Source: Sporomusa sphaeroides DSM 2875 (GTDB taxonomy: Bacteria; Bacillota; Negativicutes; Sporomusales; Sporomusaceae). Taken from it: a stretch of 64,000 bases of DNA. A program made the position numbers and the translations under genes. This document shows positions 18,363 through 27,400 of this stretch, one piece after another. Each line of letters opens with the position of its first letter. Position 1 is the first letter of the stretch. The notes beneath the pieces were generated by a model, which had not been told where the DNA came from, made no database searches, and was given only the letters and a program-made list of their open reading frames with translations. The stretch spans positions 869,501 to 933,500 of the forward strand of contig NZ_CP146991.1 in assembly GCF_001941975.2 (NCBI RefSeq), read 5' to 3'.

Positions 18363-21300
18363 ATGGGAAAAATAAATTTAACAGAATGGGCTCTTAAACA
18401 CAAGCAAGTAGTTTACTATTTTATTATTATCATTTTTATTGCCGGAATATCTTCTTATCAGGATTTAGGGCGGATGGAGGATCCTGACTTTACTTTACGT
18501 TTGATGGTAGTGTCTGCCAGCTGGCCTGGAGCTACTGCCCGTCAAATGGAAGAGCAAGTTACCGATAAATTGGAAAGAAGATTGCAGGATACACCAGGGC
18601 TTGATTATATAATGAGTTATTCAACACCAGGGCAGTGCATTATTTATGTTGCTTTAAAAGAAGATGAGGTTAAAGGCAGTCAGGTCCGGCAAACGTGGTT
18701 TGAAGTGCGCAATATGGTTGAGGAAATTAAATATACATTGCCGGCAGGCGTAAATGGACCTTTTTGTAATGACCGGTTTGATGATGTTTTTGGCTGCATT
18801 TATGCTTTGACAGGGCCTGATTATAGTTATGAGGAACTGAGAGAAGAGGCTGAGCGGATTCGACGTTTGCTGGTTAACATTCCCAGTGTCAAAAAAATTG
18901 AGCTGCAAGGCGTTCAGACTGAAAAAATATATATTGAAATGGAAAATGCCAAATTAGCACAGTTGGGTCTTGCTCCTTCCGATATGATGAATGCTGTGTA
19001 TAATCACAATGTTATGAGTTCTTCAGGTATGATCGAAACTGAGACAAGTAATTTGCATTTACGAATAAGTGGTAGATTTGATAATCTTGAAGATTTAAAA
19101 AATATGCCTATTCATGCTAACGGGCAAAGTTTACGTTTAGCTGATATTGCTAAAATTAATCGCGATTATAGTGACCCGGCTGACCCTAAAATGTTTTTTA
19201 ATGGTCAACCGGCAATTGGTTTGGCTTTGTCAATGGATACAGGCGGAAACATTATTAAACTGGGTAAGAATTTAGATAATGCTCTTTCAAAAATCAAAGA
19301 GCAACTGCCTGCAGGTATGGAGCTGGATATTGTAGCTAATCAACCGGAAGTTGTGCAGCAATCAATTAATGATTTTGTCAGGTCTTTGGCGGAAGCTATT
19401 CTAATTGTCTTGTTTGTTTGCTTTTTTAGTTTGGGGGTACGCTCTGGACTGGTAGTGGCTTTAGGTATTCCTTTGGTTATTTGTGGTGTTTTTTTAGTTA
19501 TGAAACTGCTGGGAATAGATCTTCATAAAATTTCTTTAGGAGCATTGATTATCTCTTTAGGTTTACTGGTTGATGATGCTATTATTGCCATTGAGATGAT
19601 GAAAGTTAAGTTGCAAGAGGGAATGGAACGTTTTGAAGCTGCTTGTTATGCTTATAGGGTTACTTCTTTCCCCATGCTTACCGGGACATTAATTACCTGC
19701 GCCGGTTTTATTCCTATGGGCTTTTCCGAGGGAACGGCTTCTGAATTTATCGGCAGTATTTTTTGGGTAATTACGATAGCCCTTTTGCTTTCCTGGATTG
19801 TCTCGGTGTTGGTAACACCGTTGTTAGGTTATAGTTTGTTGAAAAGTTCTTCTGATGCGAGTTTAATAAAAAATGATATTTATAATACCCGCTTTTACAA
19901 TAAGTTTAGAATCATTTTAATTTGGTGTTTATCTCATCGCAAAAAAGTATTAATCGGTACTTTAGCTGCGTTTATTGGTTCGATTTTTTTAATGGGTATT
20001 GTTAAACAAGAATTCTTTCCTGAATCTTCGCGACCGGAAATTGTTATCGATATGCGTTTACCACAAGGGGCTTCTGTGAAAGCTACTGAACGAGAGGCTA
20101 AACGTTTTATTGAGAAGTTAACTATGGATGCTGAGCTGACAAACTATTCTTATTATGTTGGCAAAGGAGCACCAAGATTTATTTTAACAGGTGATGCAGA
20201 ATTTCCTAATACAAATTTAGTTCAATTTGTTATTGTTGCTAAAGATGTAGCTATTAGGGATAAGTTGGCTAAAAAGGCCAGAGAATTATTAAGTACTGAA
20301 TTTCCAGAAGTACGTGGTAATGTAAAATTTTTAAAAACAGGTCCGTCTTATCCATATCCGGTTAATTTGCGAGTGACAGGTAAAGATCATGATCAGGTAC
20401 GTAAAATAGCTGAACAAGTTGTAGGTAAAATGAATCATAATCCAATCATAACAGATGTTAATCTTGATTGGAGTGAAAAAAGTCAGATTTTAAAACTTGA
20501 GGTTGACCAAGATAAAGCAAGAATGTTAGGCGTTGATAATCAAACGCTTGCTGCTAATCTTCAAGGGCTGTTATCAGGTGCTGCTATTGCTGAATTTAGA
20601 GAAAAAGACAGGACTATCGGTATTGTTTTTAGACTTGACCAGAAAAGTCGTAATAACCTGAGCTTGTTTAAGGATATAAATGTTCCAGCAGGTAATGGTT
20701 ATGTGCCATTAGCGCAGATTGCTAATATTAGCTATGCCGCTGAGGAAGGATTAATTTGGCGGCGTGATTTACAGCCAACAATTACTGTGCAAGCAAATAC
20801 AATTGAAGGCATACTTAGTAATGATGCTACTCAGGCAGTTTATGACAGTTTGGCCGAGCTGCGGGCAGAGTTGCCTAGTGGTTATAGTATCGACATTGGC
20901 GGCTCTTTGGAAATGAGTTTGAAAGCAAATGGCTGGGTAATGCAGCTTGTGCCTGTCATGATTTTAGCGATTATTACTTTGTTAATGTTACAGATACAAA
21001 ATATTCCTAAAATGCTGCTGACTTTACTTACTGCACCAATGGGCCTGATTGGGGTTAGTATTATTTTGCTATTGACCGGTAGACCAATGGGATTTGTTGT
21101 GCAGCTTGCTATTTTGGCCTTATCGGGAATAATCATGCGGAATTCTGTGATTCTCATTGATCAAATTGAAAAACATACAGAAGCTGGCGAACATCCTTGG
21201 GATGCTATTGTTAATGCCGCTGTTTCCCGTTTCAGGCCAATTATGCTCACTGCGGCAGCGACAATTTTGGCGATGATACCATTAGTTTCCAATGATTTCT

Positions 21301-21410
21301 GGGGTCCTATGGCAGTAGCTATAGCAGGGGGGCTTTTTGGGGCAACAATACTTACTTTGTTAATACTGCCTGTTATGTATGCTGCTTGGTATAAAGTTCC
21401 TTATCGGTAG
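18363..21410 (+). CDS. RND efflux pump, AcrB/HAE1-like
   Basis: A 1015-residue RND transporter, normal family length. ATG 18363 is preferred to an in-frame TTG at 18348, which would overlap the adaptor. N-terminal helix near residues 17-35, two large periplasmic loops, and two sets of membrane helices. The proton-relay segment LLVDDAIIAIE lies near residue 405, and FxGAxILTLLILPVMYAAWY closes the C-terminus. In this operon it replaces the MacB-like set of modules A and D, so it may do the same job (export or recycling of the metallophore) with proton energy. Confidence 0.92.
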   Translation: MGKINLTEWALKHKQVVYYFIIIIFIAGISSYQDLGRMEDPDFTLRLMVVSASWPGATARQMEEQVTDKLERRLQDTPGLDYIMSYSTPGQCIIYVALKEDEVKGSQVRQTWFEVRNMVEEIKYTLPAGVNGPFCNDRFDDVFGCIYALTGPDYSYEELREEAERIRRLLVNIPSVKKIELQGVQTEKIYIEMENAKLAQLGLAPSDMMNAVYNHNVMSSSGMIETETSNLHLRISGRFDNLEDLKNMPIHANGQSLRLADIAKINRDYSDPADPKMFFNGQPAIGLALSMDTGGNIIKLGKNLDNALSKIKEQLPAGMELDIVANQPEVVQQSINDFVRSLAEAILIVLFVCFFSLGVRSGLVVALGIPLVICGVFLVMKLLGIDLHKISLGALIISLGLLVDDAIIAIEMMKVKLQEGMERFEAACYAYRVTSFPMLTGTLITCAGFIPMGFSEGTASEFIGSIFWVITIALLLSWIVSVLVTPLLGYSLLKSSSDASLIKNDIYNTRFYNKFRIILIWCLSHRKKVLIGTLAAFIGSIFLMGIVKQEFFPESSRPEIVIDMRLPQGASVKATEREAKRFIEKLTMDAELTNYSYYVGKGAPRFILTGDAEFPNTNLVQFVIVAKDVAIRDKLAKKARELLSTEFPEVRGNVKFLKTGPSYPYPVNLRVTGKDHDQVRKIAEQVVGKMNHNPIITDVNLDWSEKSQILKLEVDQDKARMLGVDNQTLAANLQGLLSGAAIAEFREKDRTIGIVFRLDQKSRNNLSLFKDINVPAGNGYVPLAQIANISYAAEEGLIWRRDLQPTITVQANTIEGILSNDATQAVYDSLAELRAELPSGYSIDIGGSLEMSLKANGWVMQLVPVMILAIITLLMLQIQNIPKMLLTLLTAPMGLIGVSIILLLTGRPMGFVVQLAILALSGIIMRNSVILIDQIEKHTEAGEHPWDAIVNAAVSRFRPIMLTAAATILAMIPLVSNDFWGPMAVAIAGGLFGATILTLLILPVMYAAWYKVPYR

Positions 21411-21452
21411 AACAGGTTCTTTTAATTTTATTATTAGGGGGAAAGGATAAAA

Positions 21453-22067
21453 ATGACTATACAAGCAAGCAATAAGCTGCAGGTAAAAGATTTTATTACG
21501 TTAGGTGTTCTTAATGCCGTGTTTACAGTGATTTTTATATTACTCACTGTAGTTGTTGGTATATTTCCTGTAACTGGTATTTTTGCTCCGGCAATCGCGG
21601 CAATACCCTTAGGGGTTGTTTTTATACTTTTGATGATAAAGGTTGCCAAAAAAGGAACACTTGTTGTCAGTGGTGTTTTACAGGCAGTTATCTTATTTCT
21701 CTTAAGCGGTTCTTGGACCTTTGTTGTGGCTGTTATTTCAGCAACACTCCTGGGAGAATTAATTGTTGGGGGATCATATAAAGATTTCCACAGAGTTACC
21801 ATAAGTTATGCTGTTTTAATCTGCGGTTATGCGCTTGGATCCTTTGCTCCCATTGTCTTTTTTACAGAATCTTGGCGCACTGCTTCTGTTGCCAGTGGTT
21901 ATAATGCCAGCTATGTTAATGCCTTTACAGAGATATTAAATGGACCAATATTGGTGGGAATATTAGCTGTATCATTGCTGGGAGCATTGCTGGGAGCTAT
22001 GTTGGGTAAAAAGATGTTGAAAAAACATTTTGTGAAAGCTGGCGTTATTCTTAGAAATGAGAGGTGA
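21453..22067 (+). CDS. MptD/Trep_Strep-family ECF S-component
   Basis: A 204-residue integral membrane protein, paralogue of 9409-10002 (KLQVKDFITLGVLNAVF near the start, LLGALLGAMLGKKMLKKHF near the end) with about six helices. Ribosome site GGGGGAAAGGA (21437-21447). Probable substrate-capture subunit of an ECF transporter. It is followed directly by a T-component, but no ATPase gene follows. Confidence 0.82.
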   Translation: MTIQASNKLQVKDFITLGVLNAVFTVIFILLTVVVGIFPVTGIFAPAIAAIPLGVVFILLMIKVAKKGTLVVSGVLQAVILFLLSGSWTFVVAVISATLLGELIVGGSYKDFHRVTISYAVLICGYALGSFAPIVFFTESWRTASVASGYNASYVNAFTEILNGPILVGILAVSLLGALLGAMLGKKMLKKHFVKAGVILRNER

Positions 22068-22072
22068 AAAAG

Positions 22073-22882
22073 GTGCATGTGGAAATGTCATCAAATGCAG
22101 GTTCGGTTAGTTTGACCAGTCCAACTAATACGAATAATGTGTTTAAGCTAGATAAAAAAAATGGTCTTAAAGATATAGACCCCAGAGTAAAAATTATTAT
22201 TACATTGGCTTTTAGCACAATGCTTTTTTGTACAGCACAGGAGTTAACTATTCTAATTTCTTTGTTAATGGTTTTTGTTATATTTTTATTTTCTTGCATG
22301 GCTAAAAAAAGTATTAAATTTATTGTGGCTTATATTATTATTGTGGTATTTAATTATGTTATTAATTTAATTAGTATAGAATCTCTAACAGTTTTGTTAA
22401 GTGCCATTACTTACACTATGTTAAAGTTTATTCCAATGGTTATGCTCAGTTATTGGCTTTTTTCTACAGTAAGAGTTAATGAGTTAATAGTAGCTTTGGA
22501 GCAGATGAAAATTCCTAAATCAATGATTTTATCATTGGCTGTCTTATTTAGATTTTTACCTACTGTAACAGAAGAATTAGGTTATATCCGAGATACTATG
22601 AAAATGCGCAACATTGATTTGTCTTTTAAAAGAGTTATACTGCAGCCTGTTAAGACAACAGAATACATTATGATTCCTCTCCTTCTCAGGAGTGTCAAGA
22701 TATCTGATGAATTGGCAACAGCGGCTTTGACTAGAGGAATTGATGGAGAAAATAAGAGAACTTCTTTGAGAAAATTATATATTTCATTTCCGGAAATATT
22801 ATTTGCTGTTCTTTTTATCTTATTTACAGCTTTTTTATATCAGTTTGACCGACAAATTATCGAATTTCCTATTATGAGATAG
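22073..22882 (+). CDS. ECF transporter T-component (EcfT/CbiQ-like)
   Basis: A transmembrane coupling protein of about 269 residues. I choose GTG 22073, 6 bp after GAGGTG (22061-22066); the GTG at 22064 in the same frame has no free ribosome site. The first about 40 residues are polar, then DPRVKIIITLAFS starts the membrane part (about five or six helices). The coupling region contains AATAALTRGID, matching the A-R-G coupling-helix motif of EcfT proteins, after RSVKISDELATA. It should connect an S-component to ECF ATPases, which are absent from the window. Confidence 0.82.
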   Translation: MHVEMSSNAGSVSLTSPTNTNNVFKLDKKNGLKDIDPRVKIIITLAFSTMLFCTAQELTILISLLMVFVIFLFSCMAKKSIKFIVAYIIIVVFNYVINLISIESLTVLLSAITYTMLKFIPMVMLSYWLFSTVRVNELIVALEQMKIPKSMILSLAVLFRFLPTVTEELGYIRDTMKMRNIDLSFKRVILQPVKTTEYIMIPLLLRSVKISDELATAALTRGIDGENKRTSLRKLYISFPEILFAVLFILFTAFLYQFDRQIIEFPIMR

Positions 22883-22898
22883 TTCATTTATTCAAAGG

Positions 22899-22940
22899 AC
22901 TACTGTATGTCCGGGTTGCAGACATACAGTAGTTTCTTTA
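22899..22940 (+). terminator. Terminator after ECF T-component
   Basis: ACTACTGTATGTC (22899-22911) pairs perfectly with GACATACAGTAGT (22921-22933), followed by TTCTTTATTT. A clean 13-bp rho-independent terminator closing module B. Confidence 0.88.
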
Positions 22941-22975
22941 TTTGGTAAAAGGAAAAGTGTATAAAATGGAAGGAG

Positions 22976-23004
22976 TTGACAATCATAAAAGGATTCGTTA
23001 TAAT
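22976..23004 (+). promoter_or_regulatory. Consensus promoter of AraC-type regulator 2
   Basis: -35 TTGACA (22976-22981), a 17-bp spacer, and -10 TATAAT (22999-23004): full consensus hexamers. Confidence 0.85.
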
Positions 23005-23012
23005 AAGCTAAA

Positions 23013-23027
23013 TGAAAATGATTATCA
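23013..23027 (+). promoter_or_regulatory. Fur box upstream of AraC regulator 2
   Basis: TGAAAATGATTATCA fits the 7-1-7 Fur consensus with one mismatch and covers the expected transcription start, 8 bp after the -10. Confidence 0.85.
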
Positions 23028-23093
23028 ATAAATTAGGCGGTGATTGTGTGTCAGTATAATTTTTAATATTATTTATTAATATCAAGGGGCGAT

Positions 23094-24089
23094 ATGATGA
23101 TCAAAAATGCCATGCCAAAATTTAAGGTAGTTAATCCTAAAAATGAGGAGTGCCTGATATGTGCCGGGCTTAACCAGATTTATAAAACTGATTTCTTTCA
23201 GCAGGAAATGGAAATACCGGAGAAGTTTGGCAAGGGATATTGTCGCAGAATTATTGTAAAACCCTCGTTGGAGATGTTTATATACAATGGGACCTTATAT
23301 GAAAAAATAATAATGCGAGGCAGGCAGAATAATCCCCAGAATTGGCTTGTTTTTTGTCTGGGAGATTCCATACAGTGGCTGTTGGAAGGGAAACAACAGG
23401 AATATGTGGTAGCAGGTGGGGAAAACTATATAATGAATTGCAGCCAGGACAACCATTTATGCATCTATAACCCGGGGCAGTTTTTAGGATTGAGTATACA
23501 ATTGGACTCTGAAATCATCACAAATTTTATTCAGCATATGGGTAAAGAACCCACCCGCACCAGTATATTTCATAGCGGCACCAGTGCCTATAAACGAAAA
23601 AATTCCTCAAATGTCAGGCTGATACTCAATGAGATGATCAATTGCCGTTATCAGGAGCATGTGAAGCGAATATATCTTGAAGGAAAAATACTGGAACTGA
23701 TTGCTGTTTATCTGGATGAAACAATTTTTGAAACCGGAGCCTTGCATTCGCGGACAAAACTTTCGTCATCAGACGTAAAATCACTGCATGAAGCCAGACG
23801 GCTGATTGATAAAAATCTTGCTTCACCGCCAACCATCGGCAAGCTGGCAAAATTGGTGTGTCTTAATGAATTTAAGTTGAAAACAGGCTTTAAGGAGTTA
23901 TTCGGCATGCCGGTTCATGCCTATATTATTGATAAAAGATTAGAATTGGTACGTTTGCTCATGGAGGATAAAAAATTAAAAGTTTCTGAAGCGGTTTTAA
24001 TAGCCGGATATAATGATGCCAGTCACTTTGCAGAAAAGTTTAGGAAAAAGTATGGTATTAATCCGTCGGCCTGCGCAAAAAGATTATAA
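23094..24089 (+). CDS. AraC-family regulator, YbtA/PchR-like (2)
   Basis: A 331-residue paralogue of the regulators at 10350 and 62399. The N-terminal sensor carries the conserved Cys pair as CLIC near residue 19 (NPKNEECLICAGLNQIY). The C-terminal AraC domain holds the two helix-turn-helix units (LAKLVCLNEFKLKTGFKELFG; EAVLIAGYNDASHFAEKF). ATG 23094 is adjacent to a second ATG at 23097; either gives nearly the same protein, after AAGGGGCG. It lies immediately before the biosynthetic operon with a strong terminator between, so it is the best candidate for its specific activator, responding to the metal-bound product. Confidence 0.9.
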   Translation: MMIKNAMPKFKVVNPKNEECLICAGLNQIYKTDFFQQEMEIPEKFGKGYCRRIIVKPSLEMFIYNGTLYEKIIMRGRQNNPQNWLVFCLGDSIQWLLEGKQQEYVVAGGENYIMNCSQDNHLCIYNPGQFLGLSIQLDSEIITNFIQHMGKEPTRTSIFHSGTSAYKRKNSSNVRLILNEMINCRYQEHVKRIYLEGKILELIAVYLDETIFETGALHSRTKLSSSDVKSLHEARRLIDKNLASPPTIGKLAKLVCLNEFKLKTGFKELFGMPVHAYIIDKRLELVRLLMEDKKLKVSEAVLIAGYNDASHFAEKFRKKYGINPSACAKRL

Positions 24090-24113
24090 ACCGTCAGGGA
24101 AAAAATTGAAATT

Positions 24114-24155
24114 AAACGCTATTTGTCTTGTATTAGGCAAATAGCGTTTTTTATT
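24114..24155 (+). terminator. Terminator after AraC regulator 2
   Basis: AAACGCTATTTG (24114-24125) pairs perfectly with CAAATAGCGTTT (24138-24149), then a T run. The stem core AAACGCTATT recurs in the terminator at 62249. Confidence 0.9.
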
Positions 24156-24200
24156 TGATGTCCTGTCTGCTTTGAAAATGTAAAAAAATCTTCTGCTAAA

Positions 24201-24263
24201 ATACTTTTTGGCATATACTTTTCCTTTTTTGCGTGGAAATACAATGGGAAAATAAGGTATCAT
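24201..24263 (+). promoter_or_regulatory. Predicted AraC operator repeats and -10, NRPS operon
   Basis: Direct repeats ATACTTTTTGGCATAT (24201-24216) and TTCCTTTTTTGCGTGG (24221-24236), 20 bp apart. A -10-like TATCAT (24258-24263) follows 21 bp after the second repeat, and no -35 hexamer is present at 17 bp spacing. The block is nearly identical to the one at 50784-50845. Confidence 0.65.
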
Positions 24264-24270
24264 TTACATT

Positions 24271-24289
24271 GATTATGATAATCATTATC
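24271..24289 (+). promoter_or_regulatory. Fur box of the biosynthetic operon
   Basis: GATTATGATAATCATTATC matches the 19-bp Fur consensus at 18 of 19 positions. It lies 7 bp after the predicted -10. The best sign that the pathway makes an iron-repressed siderophore. Confidence 0.9.
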
Positions 24290-24353
24290 AATGTAAAGTA
24301 GGGTAAAAAGCCCCGCTAATAAGTTTCAGGAAATAAACAGGCAGGAGATTAAG

Positions 24354-24395
24354 ATGTGTGGGTTTCCCTGTTGTCGTTTTGATAAGGAGAGGTGA
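24354..24395 (+). CDS. Candidate 13-residue cysteine-rich leader peptide
   Basis: A small frame in the NRPS leader: ATG 24354, preceded at 5 bp spacing by AGGAGA (24343-24348), encoding MCGFPCCRFDKER, stop TGA 24393-24395. The stop lies 6 bp before the GTG start of the NRPS, and the NRPS ribosome site AAGGAGAGG lies within its last codons. Three of 13 residues are Cys, two in tandem. The next gene activates cysteine, so ribosome pausing on Cys codons could expose or hide the NRPS ribosome site. The function is a hypothesis; the frame and ribosome site are seen in the sequence. Confidence 0.45.
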   Translation: MCGFPCCRFDKER

Positions 24396-24401
24396 TTAGT
24401 A

Positions 24402-27400
24402 GTGTCGCAAATTGAGATTGAAAGAAATGATAGTCAGTTCAGATTTTTTCCACCGCCGCCGCTCATGCCGTTATCGTCCGATAGTACGGCAAACAGTGAC
24501 CTTTTATCTGTCCGAAGGGAGGATGGAATTGGCAAAAATGAATGGGAAAAGCTTAAGAGAGTCGCTCTGGCGCATAATATTTCACCATTGACGGTATTAT
24601 TGGCAGCCTTTGATGAAGTGCTAAGCAGATGGAGCGCCGGAGCAGCAGTAAACACTGTACTTCTGAATGGCCCTGTTGGCTATGTTCATTTCAATGGTTC
24701 TCCTGATTACAGTGTATCTCCCCGACCGGCAATTCCTTTTATCTTCAGACCTAGCCGGGATAAATCATGGCTGGAAAGCTGCCGGCGAATGGAAGTTCAA
24801 CTGGCGGATTCGATGAAGCGGGACTGTACTGCGGTTGAATCTGGTTGTGGCAGTAATGCTGAAGAGCCGGCTGAAAGCGAAGCTGTTGCTGTTTTTGCCA
24901 ATGGCTTGCCGGTATTGCTTCCGGAATATAGCGGAACACAGCAAAATACGAGTGGAATCGGCTTACAGGCTGCCGGCGACGATGAGCGAAAAACGTTGTC
25001 ATTTTTACCGAATGCACGCCTGCAGTGTTATGTGGCTGAGCGTGAGGGCGGAATCCAGATCATCCTGGATATGCCGGCAGAACTTTCCAGGAACCTGGAT
25101 GATGCCATGCTGGCTGCTTATATTTTCCTGCTGAACTGGGCGGCAGAAAGCTCATGGGAGCAGTGCATTCCAGATTTACTTCCCTCGCCGCAGCGGCTGG
25201 TACGGGAAGCGGTAAATGCCACGCTGGTTCCAGTTGCTGAAAGGTTGCTATATCAGGATTTTTTTCACCATGCCAGCGAGAACCCCGGGAAAGCAGCTTT
25301 ACTATGGGTTGAAAACAAAGAGCAGCACATCCTGACTTACGGCGAACTGGCCGACAAAGTGTTGCGGCTGGCAGCGCTTCTTCTTCAAAAAGGTGTAAAA
25401 ACAGGAGACGCTGTCGCCATAACCCTGTCGCGCGGTCCTAATCAGGTGCTTGCCGTCCTTGCCGTGCTGGCCGCGGGAGCCGTCTACGTTCCTATCGGTA
25501 TTAACCAGCCGCCGTCACGCCGGGAGCGGATCTGCCGGCTTGGGGGGATCCGCCACCTGATAACAGATCAGGCTGGAAATTCACTTTTATTACTTGCGGA
25601 AGCGATAAAAGTAATTTTGATAGAAGAGGCGGAACAGACGTTACCGCTGCCGCTGCCGGTTGCTGTCAGCAGTGATTCCCTAGCCTACGTGATATTCACC
25701 TCAGGGTCGACCGGTGATCCCAAAGGAGTGGAGATTACCCACCGTGCCGCCTATAATACCATTGCAGATATCAATACCCGATTTTCCTTAACGGAAACCG
25801 ACCGGGTTCTTACTGTTTCGGCACTTGATTTTGATTTGTCTGTTTATGATATATTCGGTCTGTTATCGGCCGGAGGCGGCATTGTCTTACTTGATGAAGG
25901 CAACACACGGGAAGCGCCCGCCTGGCTGGAACTGATCCGTACGCTGCAAGTAACGGTGTGGAATTCTGTACCGGCGCTTTTTGATATGTTGCTGACTGCA
26001 GTCGATAATGATGCTGTATTGGCTTCGTTGCGGCTTGTTCTCGTTTCCGGTGACTGGGTTGGGCTGGATTTGCATGACCGCTTAAGGGCGAAAAACCGGG
26101 AATGCCGTTTGGTTGCTCTCGGGGGAGCCACGGAGGCTTCAATTTGGTCCAATTACTTTGAAATTAATTATGTTGATTCGTCATGGAACTCCATCCCTTA
26201 TGGAAAACCATTACGCAACCAGTATTTCCGCATTGTGGACAGACTTGGCCGCGATTGCCCGGACATGGTAGCCGGTGAGCTATGGATCGGCGGTGCGGGA
26301 GTTGCCCAAGGCTATCGCGGCAATCCTGTATTGACAGCGGCCAGTTTTATTGACGCCGGGGACTGCCGCTGGTATCGAACCGGCGATCTGGGACGCTACT
26401 GGTCTGACGGAGTGATTGAGTTTCTTGGCAGAGCTGACCACCAGATAAAGCTGAGGGGATATCGCATTGAACTGGGAGAAGTAGAAGCCGTTTTACGGCA
26501 ATACCCGGGGGTAGGTCAAGCAGTTGCGGCCATAGTCGCCAGTTCTGGCGCAAAACAGCTTGGTGCCGTTGTCGTTGCTGGCTCTGCACCATTGCCGGTT
26601 CAGGCTGATTTGCCTGAACCCCGGAGCTGCGCCGCCCATTCTTATCGCCAGATATCCCGTGAATTGCAGGCAAAAATTGCCGAGGCGCTGATTGCGGAAA
26701 TCTTAGGTCTGGCTGAGCTGCGGGATGCTACGAGCCTAAAAATCGGACATGAACTGCGACTAGTGCCGGAGTATCAACCGTTAGTGCAAATGTGGCTCAA
26801 ATGGCTTGAACAACGCAATGTGATTAAAGTAAATAACGGCGTTTTGCGGGCTGGAGACAGATTCGGCGAAGTTCTTGCTTATGCCGGAGCGATTAAACAG
26901 CCGGCGGCTACGTGCAGCAGCGTGATGGAGGACGGTTCGCTGACAGCTGCCATTGAACAACGTTTATTTCAGCGGCGGGATGATTACCGCAGCATTCTGA
27001 GCGGAGACCTCGCGGCTGAAATTTTGCTCGATGATGAGTTACTCTCGCCTGAAAATCTGTCTTCCCGGGACTATGGGACAAATTTAGGTATCCGTCTAAT
27101 TGCCGGCAGGCTAAAAAAAATGACGAAATCAATTGGCAAACCGGTTGACGTTGCGCTGCTTGGCGGACGGAGCGGTTTGTTGGCGGCCCGGCTGCTGGCG
27201 ATGCTTGCGCCGGAAGATATCCGGCTTACTCTGTTTGATCCGGCCCCGTCCATGGTGGCTGCCGCTGAGCAGCGTCTGTCGGTGCTGCGCCATTCTGTTG
27301 GTTGCCATATACTGCCGGAAAACTTTGTACCGGAACAGTTCCGCTATTCTTTTGACGCGGTTTTGGCCATAAACTCGCTGCATCGTTACCATGATCCCTG

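Noticed and set aside
24402-25300. Aryl carrier protein or salicylate-loading domain at the N-terminus of the 24402 NRPS
   Set aside because: No carrier Ser motif; the sequence resembles the C-terminal half of a Cy domain instead.
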